Below, piece after piece: positions 1 to 7,845 of a stretch of 64,000 bases of DNA. The stretch comes from JAHEJA01 sp965656445. Lineage in GTDB: Bacteria; Pseudomonadota; Alphaproteobacteria; Rhodobacterales; Rhodobacteraceae. The position numbers and the translations under genes are program-made. The DNA is taken from positions 62,001 through 126,000 of the forward strand of contig CBFHKO010000002.1 in assembly GCA_965656445.1 (NCBI GenBank), written 5' to 3'. Every line of letters begins with the position of its first letter. The first letter of the stretch is position 1. The notes below the pieces were generated by a model. That model was given only the letters and a program-made list of their open reading frames with translations. It made no database searches and was not told where the DNA came from.

Positions 1-1169
1 ATGACAACGGAACTGGGTTATATTTTAAGGTCAGCAAAGCAGGGTCAAAGGCTTGGTCTCAAAAAATCAGGTTTAATGGCAAGCAGCTAGAGTTAGGTCT
101 AGGAAGCTATCCAACCATTTCCCTGACCGAAGCACGCAAGCGAGCCGCAGACAACAAATCACTGACTGCCCAAGGCATTAACCCCAAGACTGCCAAAGCA
201 AAACCAGTGACAGTTCCTACGTTCGCTCAGATTGCTGACGAAGTTATCCGCATTCAGCAGAAAAGCCTGACAAACCATAAGCATCGAGAGCAATGGCGGT
301 CTACAATCGAAACCTATGCGTTTCCCAAAATTGGAGACAAACCAATAAATGAAATATCTGTGAATGATATCCATGACCTCTTGAGGCCGATATGGGACAC
401 TAAAACAGAGACAGCTAGTAGGCTACGAGGCAGGATTGAAAAGGTTTTTGACTTTGCAATTGTGAAGCAGCATGTGCCACCACCCAACCCGGCTACATGG
501 AAGGGTAACTTGTCTGCCCTTTTACCTGTTAAGTCAAAGGTCACAACTGTTGATCATCACCCTGCGCTTGCACTTGAAGATGCACAGAGGTGGTGGGCTG
601 AACTAAAGCATCGGAGTGGAAATGGGGCCCTCGCCCTCAAAATGCTAACACTATGCACGAGTAGATCAGGTGAAATTAGAGGGATGCATTGGGATGAGAT
701 TGAACTCTTCAGTTCCTCAAAGATACGAGAATTGGGTTACGTTGGTATATGGACATGTCCTGCAAATAGAATGAAGGCCAAAAGAGAGCACCGCGTTCCA
801 ATAATACAGCCCATGTTAAATTTACTTCAGCATGACGGTAGCAAATCAGGGTTAGTCTTTCCTTCACGAAATAACACTCCAGTGTCTGACATGACGTTAT
901 CTGCTGTCATGAAGCGCATGCACAAGGCAGATGATCTTGGGTTTCTGGATCGAGACAATCAAAGACCTGCTGTGCCACATGGGTTAAGGTCTACATTCAG
1001 GGATTGGGTTGCTGAAACTGGACAATCTCGAGAGGCTGCAGAACTACAACTCGCACACAAATTTGGTAGCAAAGTTGAGCACTCCTACTACAGAACCGAT
1101 TTGTTAGATCATAGGGCTAAACTGCTAACGGCGTGGTTTACGTTTTTAGAAGCCGACAGCCGTGTGTAA
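1..1169 (+). CDS. Tyrosine recombinase (P4-type integrase), 5' end outside window
   Basis: The reading frame is open from base 3 to the TAA at 1167-1169, so the gene starts left of the window. The first part (about bases 3-180) encodes the DUF4102-type arm-binding region of P4-like integrases, with a G-L-G-S-Y-P and EAR motif. The catalytic part shows an Arg in G-E-I-R (codon 678-680), H-G-L-R (978-989) and a C-terminal H-S-Y-Y that holds the nucleophilic Tyr. Family members integrate islands into tRNA genes by site-specific recombination. A GTG at 207 is an internal codon, not the start. The last 187 bp recur at 8233-8419. The visible part has no premature stop. Confidence 0.9.
   Translation, partial: DNGTGLYFKVSKAGSKAWSQKIRFNGKQLELGLGSYPTISLTEARKRAADNKSLTAQGINPKTAKAKPVTVPTFAQIADEVIRIQQKSLTNHKHREQWRSTIETYAFPKIGDKPINEISVNDIHDLLRPIWDTKTETASRLRGRIEKVFDFAIVKQHVPPPNPATWKGNLSALLPVKSKVTTVDHHPALALEDAQRWWAELKHRSGNGALALKMLTLCTSRSGEIRGMHWDEIELFSSSKIRELGYVGIWTCPANRMKAKREHRVPIIQPMLNLLQHDGSKSGLVFPSRNNTPVSDMTLSAVMKRMHKADDLGFLDRDNQRPAVPHGLRSTFRDWVAETGQSREAAELQLAHKFGSKVEHSYYRTDLLDHRAKLLTAWFTFLEADSRV
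978..1164 (+). repeat. 187-bp direct repeat, copy 1 (integrase 3' end)
   Basis: This is the 3' end of the integrase gene from the H-G-L-R motif almost to the stop. Positions 8233-8419 carry the same 187 bases in the same orientation with about three substitutions. Sequence before and after is unrelated between copies. Recombination between them would remove about 7.26 kb. Confidence 0.9.
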
Positions 1170-1430
1170 AGCTACAGGAAACTTTGCGATTTTGTAACAT
1201 AGGTGAATGAGAAAGTGCTATTCTTAATATCAAGCGCGTTTAGCCAGAGATGGAAATGCTTCAGTTGCAAACGCTGCAATATACTCAAAGCTGGTTCAGT
1301 CAGCGCAGGGTTCTATGCAATACAAATGCATCAGAGATCACTTTAGGATCTAGCAGCGCAGCCGCTACTATTGGAAGCTCCTGCAAACCAAAATCAGGAA
1401 TACTCACATGTAAGGCAAGAACAGCGGCCC

Positions 1431-1829
1431 ACGTCACTCTTGTGTCTAAACATCAATTGTTAACAATAAAAAGGAACTACATGACAGAATTAGACTTTAA
1501 CTATGAAGGCAAGCAGTATCGTATCGAATTGTGCGGCAACGAATTACTGTTTTATAGAATTACTCACGACTACGATCCATTTGATAAATTTGGCGAAGCA
1601 AGCGATCATTATACAACTCTCCCAACCAAAGACGTGAAGAACATCTATGGCTTGATGCAAACTCTTGCAGGGGCCTGTGCCACGCTCATCCACACAGCTT
1701 CACTTGGCTATTACTATTTCGATGTATCCGATAATCGACTGCAATACCTGTACGAACGGTTTTGTAAATTATTACCCGGGTACAGGTATGTTTGTGAAGG
1801 CGATCATGTCTATCTTTTTAAGCAATGAG
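1431..1829 (+). repeat. 399-bp direct repeat, copy 1 (leader plus small gene)
   Basis: Bases 1431-1829 match 10373-10771 at about 96 percent by eye, same orientation. The 50 bases before the start codon differ at one position only, next to the ATG. Similarity starts and stops abruptly: it begins 50 bp upstream of the ATG and ends at the stop codon, so the unit is one gene with its leader. Confidence 0.9.
1481..1828 (+). CDS. Duplicated unknown small protein, copy 1
   Basis: Encodes 115 residues rich in aromatic residues (many Tyr and Phe), acidic in the middle, with a central D-Y-D-P-F-D-K-F stretch; no signal peptide or membrane segment. I do not recognise the family. The start at ATG 1481 is chosen because AAGGA lies just upstream and because similarity to the second copy (10423-10770) includes this start and 50 bp before it; the frame stays open to 1250 but that part is not shared. 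The copies differ at five residues or so, mostly conservative, and neither is broken, so both may be functional. Function unknown; soluble cytoplasmic protein likely. Confidence 0.7.
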   Translation: MTELDFNYEGKQYRIELCGNELLFYRITHDYDPFDKFGEASDHYTTLPTKDVKNIYGLMQTLAGACATLIHTASLGYYYFDVSDNRLQYLYERFCKLLPGYRYVCEGDHVYLFKQ

Positions 1830-1929
1830 CCTTCCCATTGTTACTGGTCCATGTCTATGTTTAGGAAACGGAGGATCGGTAATTGCGGCCACCTGCTAAA
1901 GCCCAGTCAGATGAGGCTGCTCACGTTAA

Positions 1930-2284
1930 CGGGCTGTACGGATGGTATTCGAACGTCAAGGTGAATTTGACAGCCAATCTGCTGCAATCAAGTCAATTGC
2001 GCCTAAGATTGGTTGCGGGTCGGACAAGCTTAAGGCCTAGGTTCGGCGAGTTGAAACGGACAGCGGTCGTCGAGACAGTATAACCACTGCTGAGCGGGAT
2101 AGGATTAAAGCTTTGGAGCGTGAGAACCGTCAGCTTCGGCAAGCCAATGAGATCCTGAAAAAGGCATCAGCGTATTTTGCACAGGCGGAGCTCGACCGCC
2201 CGTTTCGGAAATGATCAATTTTATAAAAGAGCATCGGAGCGTATGTGGAGTCGAGCCGATCTGTCGTGTTTTGCAGATCGGCTC
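1930..2284 (+). pseudogene. IS3-family transposase remnant (orfA end, orfB start)
   Basis: In one frame from 1930 to the TGA at 2212-2214 lies the C-terminal two thirds of an IS3 orfA, including A-I-K-S-I-A-P-K-I and the leucine-zipper-like L-E-R-E-N-R-Q-L-R-Q-A-N-E-I-L-K-K-A-S segment ending in A-E-L-D-R-P-F. A TAG at 2038-2040 sits where IS3 relatives have a Trp codon, so TGG to TAG is likely. orfB starts at ATG 2211, overlapping the stop as is usual, and keeps only its first 25 or so codons (H-R-S-V-C-G-V-E-P-I-C) before similarity ends near 2284. The upstream end is also decayed. No inverted repeats are recognisable. A dead fragment marking past mobile-element traffic. Confidence 0.8.
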
Positions 2285-2414
2285 CGAACGGAATGTATCA
2301 AGCGCATGGGGACTACCCAACCTAAATGGTGGGGCTAGGCGTCCTATGCCTTTTTAGCTCTGATCTCACCAAACGGAATATACGCCACGCTTGAATGAGT
2401 GGAGTTCTAACGCA

Positions 2415-3104
2415 TTACGCAGTTTTACTTTTCACTCCAGCAAAATTACTTGCCCCGATCCATTCCTCAAAAGTACCGATCAACTCTGGTTCACCAGCAA
2501 GAATGAAATGACCTGAAGCGATAGCTTCGCTTACACTTTCCTCTCCCAGCCATACTTTTGTGAGCGCGGGCAACGTAGTTTCCAAGTAAAAATCAACATC
2601 TAAATTTGGGTCAATTGGGCCAACATCTGGAGCATCAATCCCAGAAAAAATAAACCACCAATTCGCTGACTTGGAGGGACTTCCACGAAAACTGATTTGC
2701 ATCACCACATTTCTTTTTGGGAAATTCTCTAAATTTAAGTTTCGGCGGATATCCCACACCAAAAGCCCCTCATCTGAACTTTCTAAATGGTGTTTATGGC
2801 TAATCCACTTCTTCCCCCAACTTCCGATACTGACGATTACATCCAGCAGTTCCTTGCCCGCATCCGTTAGACCATACTCTGATTTGTTATCGGCACTTCT
2901 TGTGATGGTTAGTATCCCGTGGTCTTCAAGTTCGCGTAATCTTTTTGATAACAGCGTCGGCGACATCTTTGGGACACCCCGCCTCAGTTCATTGAAGTGC
3001 TTAGACCCTAAACAAAGTTCGCGAACAATTAATAATGTCCACCGTGTCTCCAATACTTCAGCTGCCATCGCAACTGGGCAAAATTGTTTGTAAGAGGCAA
3101 CCAT
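2415..3104 (-). CDS. HxlR-family transcriptional regulator with C-terminal extension
   Basis: 229 residues. Residues about 5-100 form the HxlR/MarR-like winged helix: C-P-V-A near the start, R-W-T-L-L-I-V-R-E-L, F-N-E-L-R-R, and L-S-K-R-L-R-E-L-E-D-H-G-I-L. The rest (about 110-225) resembles the sterol-carrier-like extension seen in longer HxlR proteins, which may bind a small molecule. Members sense electrophiles, aldehydes or redox stress, often through a Cys near the N-terminus; Cys9 is present here. It is transcribed away from the small-gene cluster at 3.3-8.2 kb, and a perfect palindrome lies 24 bp upstream of its start (3128-3142), suggesting autoregulation. Confidence 0.85.
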   Translation of the reverse strand: MVASYKQFCPVAMAAEVLETRWTLLIVRELCLGSKHFNELRRGVPKMSPTLLSKRLRELEDHGILTITRSADNKSEYGLTDAGKELLDVIVSIGSWGKKWISHKHHLESSDEGLLVWDIRRNLNLENFPKRNVVMQISFRGSPSKSANWWFIFSGIDAPDVGPIDPNLDVDFYLETTLPALTKVWLGEESVSEAIASGHFILAGEPELIGTFEEWIGASNFAGVKSKTA

Positions 3105-3127
3105 GGCAACGCTCCTTAAAGATTGTC

Positions 3128-3142
3128 TACATTAATAATGTA
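3128..3142. promoter_or_regulatory. Perfect palindrome upstream of the HxlR gene
   Basis: TACATTA-A-TAATGTA, a perfect 15-base inverted repeat 24 bp upstream of the regulator start. HxlR-family operators are typically short AT-rich palindromes of this kind, so autoregulation is the simplest reading. Inference from position and symmetry only. Confidence 0.5.
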
Positions 3143-3262
3143 TCACATTGAGACAAAGACAAAGAAAAAGAAAAATGACAAATAGATTACATTGTTTGGA
3201 GTTATGCTCAAATTTTGTGCTTTCTAATTAAGTTTTGAAGGCTGATGTGGTAAAATACGCTC

Positions 3263-3673
3263 ATGAAAAACGGCAAAAATACGGCTGGTCAATTCACTAA
3301 AGGCAACTCAGGTAGGCCGAAGGGTTCACGCAACAAAGCTACCATTGCGATTGAAAGCCTGCTACAAGGCCAAGCAGAGGCGTTAACACAGACTGCAGCA
3401 GCCAAAGCGTTAGAAGGCGACAGCGTTGCCCCTAGGCTCTGTATGGAGCGCATAGCCCCTGCCTCAAAGGATCAGCCAGTTTCATTTAGCCTACCTAAGA
3501 TGAAGAGTGCTCTGGATGCGTCAGAGGCGGCAGGAAGCGTTCTAAGTGCAGTCAGTGAGGGTGAGCTAACCCCAATTGAAGCAACGCGTGTGACGGGGCT
3601 TATAGATAGCTATAGGCGAACTCTGGAGCTGACAGAGATTGAACAGCGGCTTCAGGCTTTGGAAGAAAATTAG
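3263..3673 (+). CDS. DUF5681-like phage-associated protein
   Basis: 136 residues. The N-terminus (residues 8-26: G-Q-F-T-K-G-N-S-G-R-P-K-G-S-R-N-K) is the basic DUF5681 motif found in small proteins of phages and integrated elements, often near terminase genes. The remainder is Ala/Glu-rich and probably helical, with a predicted coiled C-terminus (L-E-L-T-E-I-E-Q-R-L-Q-A-L-E). No other packaging or structural phage gene is near, so this is probably a cargo or relic gene. The basic N-terminus suggests nucleic-acid binding, which is inference. No strong Shine-Dalgarno is visible before ATG 3263. Confidence 0.65.
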   Translation: MKNGKNTAGQFTKGNSGRPKGSRNKATIAIESLLQGQAEALTQTAAAKALEGDSVAPRLCMERIAPASKDQPVSFSLPKMKSALDASEAAGSVLSAVSEGELTPIEATRVTGLIDSYRRTLELTEIEQRLQALEEN

Positions 3674-3735
3674 AAGTGCTAGTCCCACGCCGACACAACG
3701 ATTTAACCAATGTCTGATCATTCAAGACTTTGTAG

Positions 3736-3750
3736 GTACACTTTTTGTAC
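3736..3750. promoter_or_regulatory. Shared palindrome, site 1 (GTACA-N5-TGTAC)
   Basis: Perfect arms GTACA and TGTAC with spacer CTTTT, followed by TAGTAAC, 57 bp before the start of the 4-TM protein gene. The same palindrome occurs at 4292-4306 and 6025-6039, each upstream of a gene in this cluster, so it looks like an operator of one regulator. Confidence 0.65.
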
Positions 3751-3807
3751 TAGTAACGGGCTACCTAGTTATTAGCATCCAACTTGCCAACAACGAGGAG
3801 AAACGAA

Positions 3808-4218
3808 ATGTTTGAAGCAAGTGGCGGACCAGTTAATTTTATCGCAGTTTTGGTTCCTGCGTTAATGGGAGCGTTCTACGGGTTTAAATGTCTTTTTAAC
3901 ACTGACAACGCAATTTCAGAATGGGGCATTGGCGCAGGGTCAGAATTCATGGTGAAACTTGCAGGTACTTACTGTGTTACACAGGGAGTGATGTACATCA
4001 TTTTATTGCTCACATCTTTATCTGGTACGTGGGCATTATTTGCCTTTGGAACCATCCAAGCTGCACTCTTCCTAGTTTTTGGATACGCAACGGTAAAAGG
4101 TAAATGGGCTGAATTAGAAGGTGTAAACGCCACGAATGAAGGCATCATCGTTCCTGCTATTCTTTTAGTCTTTCACCTTTACATTATGTTCGCGATGGGC
4201 GGTATGATTTACGGCTGA
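3808..4218 (+). CDS. Four-helix membrane protein of unknown function
   Basis: 136 residues with four hydrophobic segments (about residues 7-25, 45-65, 68-90 and 112-133) and short loops, so probably an inner-membrane protein. No catalytic motif or known domain recognised; DoxX-like and DUF4345-like families have a similar layout but I see no diagnostic residues. ATG 3808 is preceded by GAGGAG at a good distance; the TTG at 3784 in the same frame has none. It is the first gene after palindrome site 1 and may be monocistronic, because site 2 follows 70 bp after its stop. Confidence 0.7.
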   Translation: MFEASGGPVNFIAVLVPALMGAFYGFKCLFNTDNAISEWGIGAGSEFMVKLAGTYCVTQGVMYIILLLTSLSGTWALFAFGTIQAALFLVFGYATVKGKWAELEGVNATNEGIIVPAILLVFHLYIMFAMGGMIYG

Positions 4219-4291
4219 TAAAGTGTTCCATATTCTTTTAACTGAGGCGAGCTTGATAGTTAGCTCGCCTCAGTTTTTCCGCATCTTTAAA

Positions 4292-4306
4292 GTACAGTTT
4301 CTGTAC
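4292..4306. promoter_or_regulatory. Shared palindrome, site 2 (GTACA-N5-TGTAC)
   Basis: GTACA-GTTTC-TGTAC followed by TAGTAATAAC, 85 bp before the cupin gene. Both the arms and the TAGTAA tail match site 1. Confidence 0.65.
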
Positions 4307-4391
4307 TAGTAATAACAAATTCAATGAAACCTACTGGGAACAGCAGCCAAGCACGTTCTGCTAACCAAAAATAATATGTAGGGAAATGAAA

Positions 4392-4739
4392 ATGTCAATT
4401 GAAGTAAAAAATTTCGCAACTCATGCCGACGAAGCTAAGGACATGCCCAATGCAAGAATGGAGGCAGTGAGCGTTTTAGGTCAACGTGTAATGAAGCTTA
4501 CACTTGCTCCAGAGTGGAAATGGTCAACTGATATTAAACCAATCGTAGGGACACCAAGCTGTCAGGCCACCCATACTGGAATAATCGTTGAAGGTACCAT
4601 CCACTGTGTATGCGATGATGGTTCTGAAGCAACCTACACAGCTGGTGACGCATACGCTATTTCACCAAATCATGATGCTTGGTGTGTTGGTGGAAAGCGT
4701 GCAGTTGTGTACGAATTTGCAGGCATGTGGGGTGAATGA
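4392..4739 (+). CDS. Small cupin-domain protein
   Basis: 115 residues forming a single cupin beta-barrel. The segment from about residue 50 (H-T-G-I-I-V-E-G-T-I-H-C-V) through T-A-G-D-A-Y-A-I-S-P-N-H-D-A-W-C-V-G gives the two cupin motifs; the metal-binding His/Glu set is only partly present, so it may be a binding rather than a catalytic cupin. Start 4392 is preferred over ATG 4386 because AGGG lies 8-10 bp before it. It ends 2 bp before the SnoaL-like gene start and is probably translated together with it. Likely cytosolic; substrate unknown. Confidence 0.75.
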   Translation: MSIEVKNFATHADEAKDMPNARMEAVSVLGQRVMKLTLAPEWKWSTDIKPIVGTPSCQATHTGIIVEGTIHCVCDDGSEATYTAGDAYAISPNHDAWCVGGKRAVVYEFAGMWGE

Positions 4740-4741
4740 GA

Positions 4742-5077
4742 ATGTCGCTCTATCAGAAAATTAAAGCCGCTCAAGATGCAAAAGACATTTTAGGCTACTT
4801 GGCCTGCCTGCACGACGACTTTGTTTTTGTAAGGCATCAGTCAGGCACTGAATTAACAAAAGCGGAATGGATGCCTACCGTCACAGCAATGATGGAAAGC
4901 AGCTCCTTGGAGTTCAGCGAGCAACGTTGTTTGTATGAAAATTCTGAAATTATGGTGGAACACTCATTCATGAAGTTTCCCGATGGCACGGCAGAAGCGG
5001 TACTTGTCGTCAATCATTTAAAAGATGGGAAGGTTATACGGGTCGAAACTGGCGCAACGCCACTACCCACAAAATGA
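4742..5077 (+). CDS. SnoaL/NTF2-like small protein
   Basis: 111 residues with the fold signature of SnoaL-like/nuclear transport factor 2-like proteins: N-terminal helix (Y-Q-K-I-K-A-A-Q-D), L-H-D-D-F-V-F-V at 22-30, and a run of strands ending V-E-T-G-A-T-P-L. Such proteins are isomerases, cyclases or binding proteins for small hydrophobic ligands. GGGGTG precedes ATG 4742; ATG 4736 overlaps the cupin stop and is possible. A broken paralogue lies at 6866-7194, showing that the cluster grew by duplication. Reaction unknown. Confidence 0.7.
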   Translation: MSLYQKIKAAQDAKDILGYLACLHDDFVFVRHQSGTELTKAEWMPTVTAMMESSSLEFSEQRCLYENSEIMVEHSFMKFPDGTAEAVLVVNHLKDGKVIRVETGATPLPTK

Positions 5078-5139
5078 ATTTCGGCATCCATCTATTAAAG
5101 ATGTGAATACTAAACCTAACACAATAATGGAGATTAAAT

Positions 5140-5463
5140 ATGGCTTTAATAGCAATGTGCATGCCCATCTTACCTGGCAAAATGGACAAGTGGAAAGCAA
5201 TGATGGCGCAAATACAGTCTACACCTGACTTCGCAAATTCACGTGAAGCGGCTGGTGTTCATGAGAGATCATTCGTTCAACATACACCAGCAGGAGATTT
5301 CCTGATTATCACCATGGAAGGTGACGATCCAGCAGCAAGTTGGGCGCAAATCATGACAACAATGCCACCTGAGTTTGCTGAGTTTGCGAAGGATGTACAT
5401 GGATTAGATGTTAACGCACCACCACCGCCCCTGCCAGCGTTGTTTTTTGACAGCCGTGCGTAA
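5140..5463 (+). CDS. Small alpha/beta-barrel-like protein
   Basis: 107 residues. The pattern of a strand, an amphipathic helix (K-M-D-K-W-K-A-M-M-A-Q-I), then H-E-R-S-F-V-Q-H-T-P-A-G-D-F-L-I-I-T-M-E-G-D-D-P is typical of dimeric alpha/beta-barrel (ferredoxin-like) proteins such as DUF6176 or ABM relatives. The tail has a run of prolines. GGAG lies 7 bp before ATG 5140, and the gene follows the SnoaL-like gene by 62 bp in the same direction. Function unknown; family members often act on or bind small aromatic or polyketide-like molecules, which is only a hint here. Confidence 0.65.
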   Translation: MALIAMCMPILPGKMDKWKAMMAQIQSTPDFANSREAAGVHERSFVQHTPAGDFLIITMEGDDPAASWAQIMTTMPPEFAEFAKDVHGLDVNAPPPPLPALFFDSRA

Positions 5464-5661
5464 CTAAAAATATGCACATCGGCTTCTAAACTTAGTCTAG
5501 CAATAACAAAGAAAATCACTGCGCCTTTATGTTCAGCGATTACGTACCCAGTTCAGTCAAGCTAAATAGGATTTGTCCGATCATGTTGTGACATTTCTGG
5601 TCATTTGGTGGTTTTTAATTGTTATATTAGTATTTCCGCTGCCAACATAACGAGAAATAAG

Positions 5662-5931
5662 ATGTTTATGACCTCAACCGATTGGGAATTTGCCGATGCT
5701 AAAGCAATGACCCAAGCTGGCCACGATATGTGGGCGCAAATAAAGACTGCAGGCGCGATAAGTTTCAAGGCTGCGCAAACGGGTAACAACAAAGCCCGAA
5801 CGGTAATCATTTGGCCAGATGCCGCTACGGCAGGTGCAGCCATTGATAATATACGAGCCACTGCTGCTGCAATGACGGACACAAAAGTAATTGGCTCAGC
5901 AATGGGCGAATTGATGGTAGACTACGAATAA
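5662..5931 (+). CDS. Small ferredoxin-like-fold protein
   Basis: 89 residues: a helix (A-K-A-M-T-Q-A-G-H-D-M-W-A-Q-I-K), strand A-I-S-F-K-A-A-Q-T-G, strand A-R-T-V-I-I-W-P-D and a second helix. The layout and several positions resemble each half of the 209-residue protein encoded at 6097-6726. Start 5662 is chosen because GAGA precedes it and the longer in-frame extension has no similarity; a TGAC-N7-GTCA inverted repeat lies upstream at 5589-5603. Function unknown. Confidence 0.6.
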   Translation: MFMTSTDWEFADAKAMTQAGHDMWAQIKTAGAISFKAAQTGNNKARTVIIWPDAATAGAAIDNIRATAAAMTDTKVIGSAMGELMVDYE

Positions 5932-6024
5932 AGTTCCAATGCTGAGGAATTTGCTGCAGCGTCGTTGTTTGTAGCGAATGTGCGTGATCAACGAGCGGCA
6001 ATTATTCGTTGGTCACACGTCGAA

Positions 6025-6039
6025 GTACACTTTCTGTAC
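6025..6039. promoter_or_regulatory. Shared palindrome, site 3 (GTACA-N5-TGTAC)
   Basis: GTACA-CTTTC-TGTAC followed by TGGT, 57 bp before the 6097 gene, the same distance as site 1 from its gene. Three occurrences within 2.3 kb, each before a transcription unit, make chance unlikely. Confidence 0.65.
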
Positions 6040-6096
6040 TGGTCGTGTTGATAGCAAACGTTAGGCTCAACATCATATTAACAGGGAGAACCTAAT

Positions 6097-6726
6097 ATGT
6101 CTGATCCAAATTATGTTGTCATCACTGCTGCAAATTCTCAATCGACTAATACGGCAGGATTATTTGCTTCGATGGGCGACTTTGCCAAAGAATGTGTAGA
6201 GAATGGCGCAATGCGCGTAACATATGGCAGCGTCATGAGTGGCCGTCATCCGAATGCACTTTTGTTTATTCAATTTTTCGAAGACTTGTCTGGTTTTGAA
6301 AAAGTGATGCAAGCTATCCCCTATTCTAAGCCTTATCAGAGCATAATCTCCGATCACTCCACGACACCTTTCGTAAGAAATGTGCTTCGTAATGTTAACA
6401 TACCCTTCGAACCAACATTATCGCCAATGCCCAATTATTTGGTATTAACACGTGCAAGACGCCAAACACTTTCTGAAGGTGAGGTCGTTGATTTGATGAA
6501 CGATACAACCTCTGTATTTAAAGAAAATGGCGCACAAACTCTTAGGTTTGGCCAAACGATAACTGGAAATGACATTGGAACATATATGTTAGGTGTCACA
6601 TACCCATCGATGTCATCAATTGAAAACACTTACACTGCGCTTGGAAGTAATGCTAACTTCGCAAAATTATCCGCAGGAATAGACATCGATATGCGATCTA
6701 TCACCAAAATAGCGGGCATAGTGTAA
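6097..6726 (+). CDS. Two-domain protein with an internal duplication
   Basis: 209 residues made of two similar halves, about 5-100 and 107-205. Each starts with P-N-Y-(V/L)-(V/L)-(I/L)-T and contains E-N-G-A near the middle, followed by a G-x-x-(M/I)-(S/T)-G strand, the pattern of tandem dimeric alpha/beta-barrel domains. The strongest Shine-Dalgarno of the cluster (AGGGAGA) precedes ATG 6097, and palindrome site 3 lies 57 bp upstream. Single-domain relatives are encoded nearby (5662-5931). It may form a pseudo-dimer; ligand unknown. Confidence 0.7.
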   Translation: MSDPNYVVITAANSQSTNTAGLFASMGDFAKECVENGAMRVTYGSVMSGRHPNALLFIQFFEDLSGFEKVMQAIPYSKPYQSIISDHSTTPFVRNVLRNVNIPFEPTLSPMPNYLVLTRARRQTLSEGEVVDLMNDTTSVFKENGAQTLRFGQTITGNDIGTYMLGVTYPSMSSIENTYTALGSNANFAKLSAGIDIDMRSITKIAGIV

Positions 6727-6865
6727 CGACCAATGATTTGTTCACGATCAAAGTGGATAGGTAGAGTTGGGCGAATAGCAAAAGCCCAACTGTTCCTACT
6801 GGCTGCAAGTAAATCAATTTGGCTGTGTAGATGATTTGTACATACAAGCAACAATGGGAGAAAAC

Positions 6866-7194
6866 ATGCTTTTTGAAAAAATGAAGAAGGCGCAAGATGA
6901 AGGTGATGTGAATTTATGGCGTCAGTGTTTGCATAATGATTGGGAATTTCTGATGCATTCCTCAGGAAAAATTCACCGTAAAGGGACAACCGACCCTCAA
7001 GAATGGGCAAACTAGTGAAGTCCATAAAACGTGAAAATGTGCGTTGTATCTACGAAAATGATGACATTTTAGTCACCCATTCTTTCAATACTTATGCCTC
7101 TGGCGACAAAGAGGCTCTCCTTTGGGTTTAATGTAAAAAGGACGGTCTTCTCTGGCGTACAGAAACTGGTGCAACGCCGATTAAATTGAAATAG
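6866..7194 (+). pseudogene. Broken SnoaL-like paralogue
   Basis: GGGAG precedes ATG 6866. The frame runs 49 codons and stops at TAG 7013-7015. The continuation lies in another frame from 7015 (R-E-N-V-R-C-I-Y-E-N-D-D-I-L-V-T-H-S-F), is cut again by TAA 7129-7131, and ends at TAG 7192 after R-T-E-T-G-A-T-P. Aligned with the intact protein encoded at 4742-5077 the whole length is present, so it is a full-length duplicate with one frameshift and one extra stop. The TTGTA-CA-TACAA palindrome at 6836-6847 may be its old operator. Confidence 0.85.
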
Positions 7195-7208
7195 ATTGGA
7201 GAAACATA

Positions 7209-7493
7209 ATGAGCAAAAAACTAAGCATCATTCGTTTTAAGCCGAAGCCAGAACACTTTAAACAATTTTTGGCTGATGTATTAGAAAATGGGAGAGACAG
7301 AGACCCAAATACGCACTTCACTGTAATGACTGCTGATGAGGTAATCGCTGTGGTCATCAGAGATGAAGATAATTTTGAACAAAGCGCGCGGGACGGCGTG
7401 GTGAATTGGCTAGATGAGCGGCGTCCAATGCTTCAAGAATACGATCCCGTCAATAGACACACGCTGCCTTTATCGGGTGATTTGGTAGAATAA
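7209..7493 (+). CDS. Unknown small protein
   Basis: 94 residues, charged, no signal peptide or membrane segment. The start K-L-S-I-I-R-F-K-P-K-P-E-H and the later strand T-H-F-T-V-M-T-A-D-E-V-I-A-V-V-I-R suggest a ferredoxin-like fold similar to other proteins in this cluster, but I recognise no family. GGAG precedes ATG 7209. It lies 14 bp after the broken SnoaL-like gene and 25 bp before the next gene, so the three were probably one transcript. Confidence 0.65.
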   Translation: MSKKLSIIRFKPKPEHFKQFLADVLENGRDRDPNTHFTVMTADEVIAVVIRDEDNFEQSARDGVVNWLDERRPMLQEYDPVNRHTLPLSGDLVE

Positions 7494-7518
7494 CTATATA
7501 TGAAACTGGAGCTATCAC

Positions 7519-7791
7519 ATGCGTTTTATGGCAATTATAACGGTTAATAATCCATCAATGTCTTCGGCTGACTGGATTGAACATCATACAAAGATGAAAA
7601 AATACACTGACGCATTTACACGTAACGAAATGTTCGCGGCCGTAAATGATCGGCAATGTATTATATCTGCTGAAATAGATGAGGCGGATATGAGTAAAAT
7701 GGACGAACACGTGGCCCGTCCCGAAAGTGTTGAGTTTGACACACGCGCTCAGATTTCTGCAGAAGTATTCACTTGTGATCCAATGGAATAA
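7519..7791 (+). CDS. Unknown small protein, DUF3303-like length
   Basis: 90 residues beginning R-F-M-A-I-I-T-V-N-N-P, followed by an amphipathic helix (W-I-E-H-H-T-K-M-K-K-Y) and a later V-E-F-D-T-R-A-Q-I strand: again the outline of a dimeric alpha/beta-barrel protein. No active-site motif seen. GGAG precedes ATG 7519 and the gene follows the 7209-7493 gene closely. The next gene downstream is the dead isomerase. Confidence 0.6.
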   Translation: MRFMAIITVNNPSMSSADWIEHHTKMKKYTDAFTRNEMFAAVNDRQCIISAEIDEADMSKMDEHVARPESVEFDTRAQISAEVFTCDPME

Positions 7792-7845
7792 AGTTGAGCC
7801 TGAGGTGCGCCAAAGCCACAAACAATTTCACAGGAGTGTCCTTAG

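Noticed and set aside
5446..5463. Third copy of the integrase end (D-S-R-A then stop) at the end of the 5140 gene
   Set aside because: Only about 14 of 15 bases match and no further similarity exists upstream; it may be an ordinary C-terminus.
6630..7025. Minus-strand frame of 131 codons
   Set aside because: It is antisense to the end of the 6097 gene and to the broken SnoaL-like gene; composition is not protein-like.
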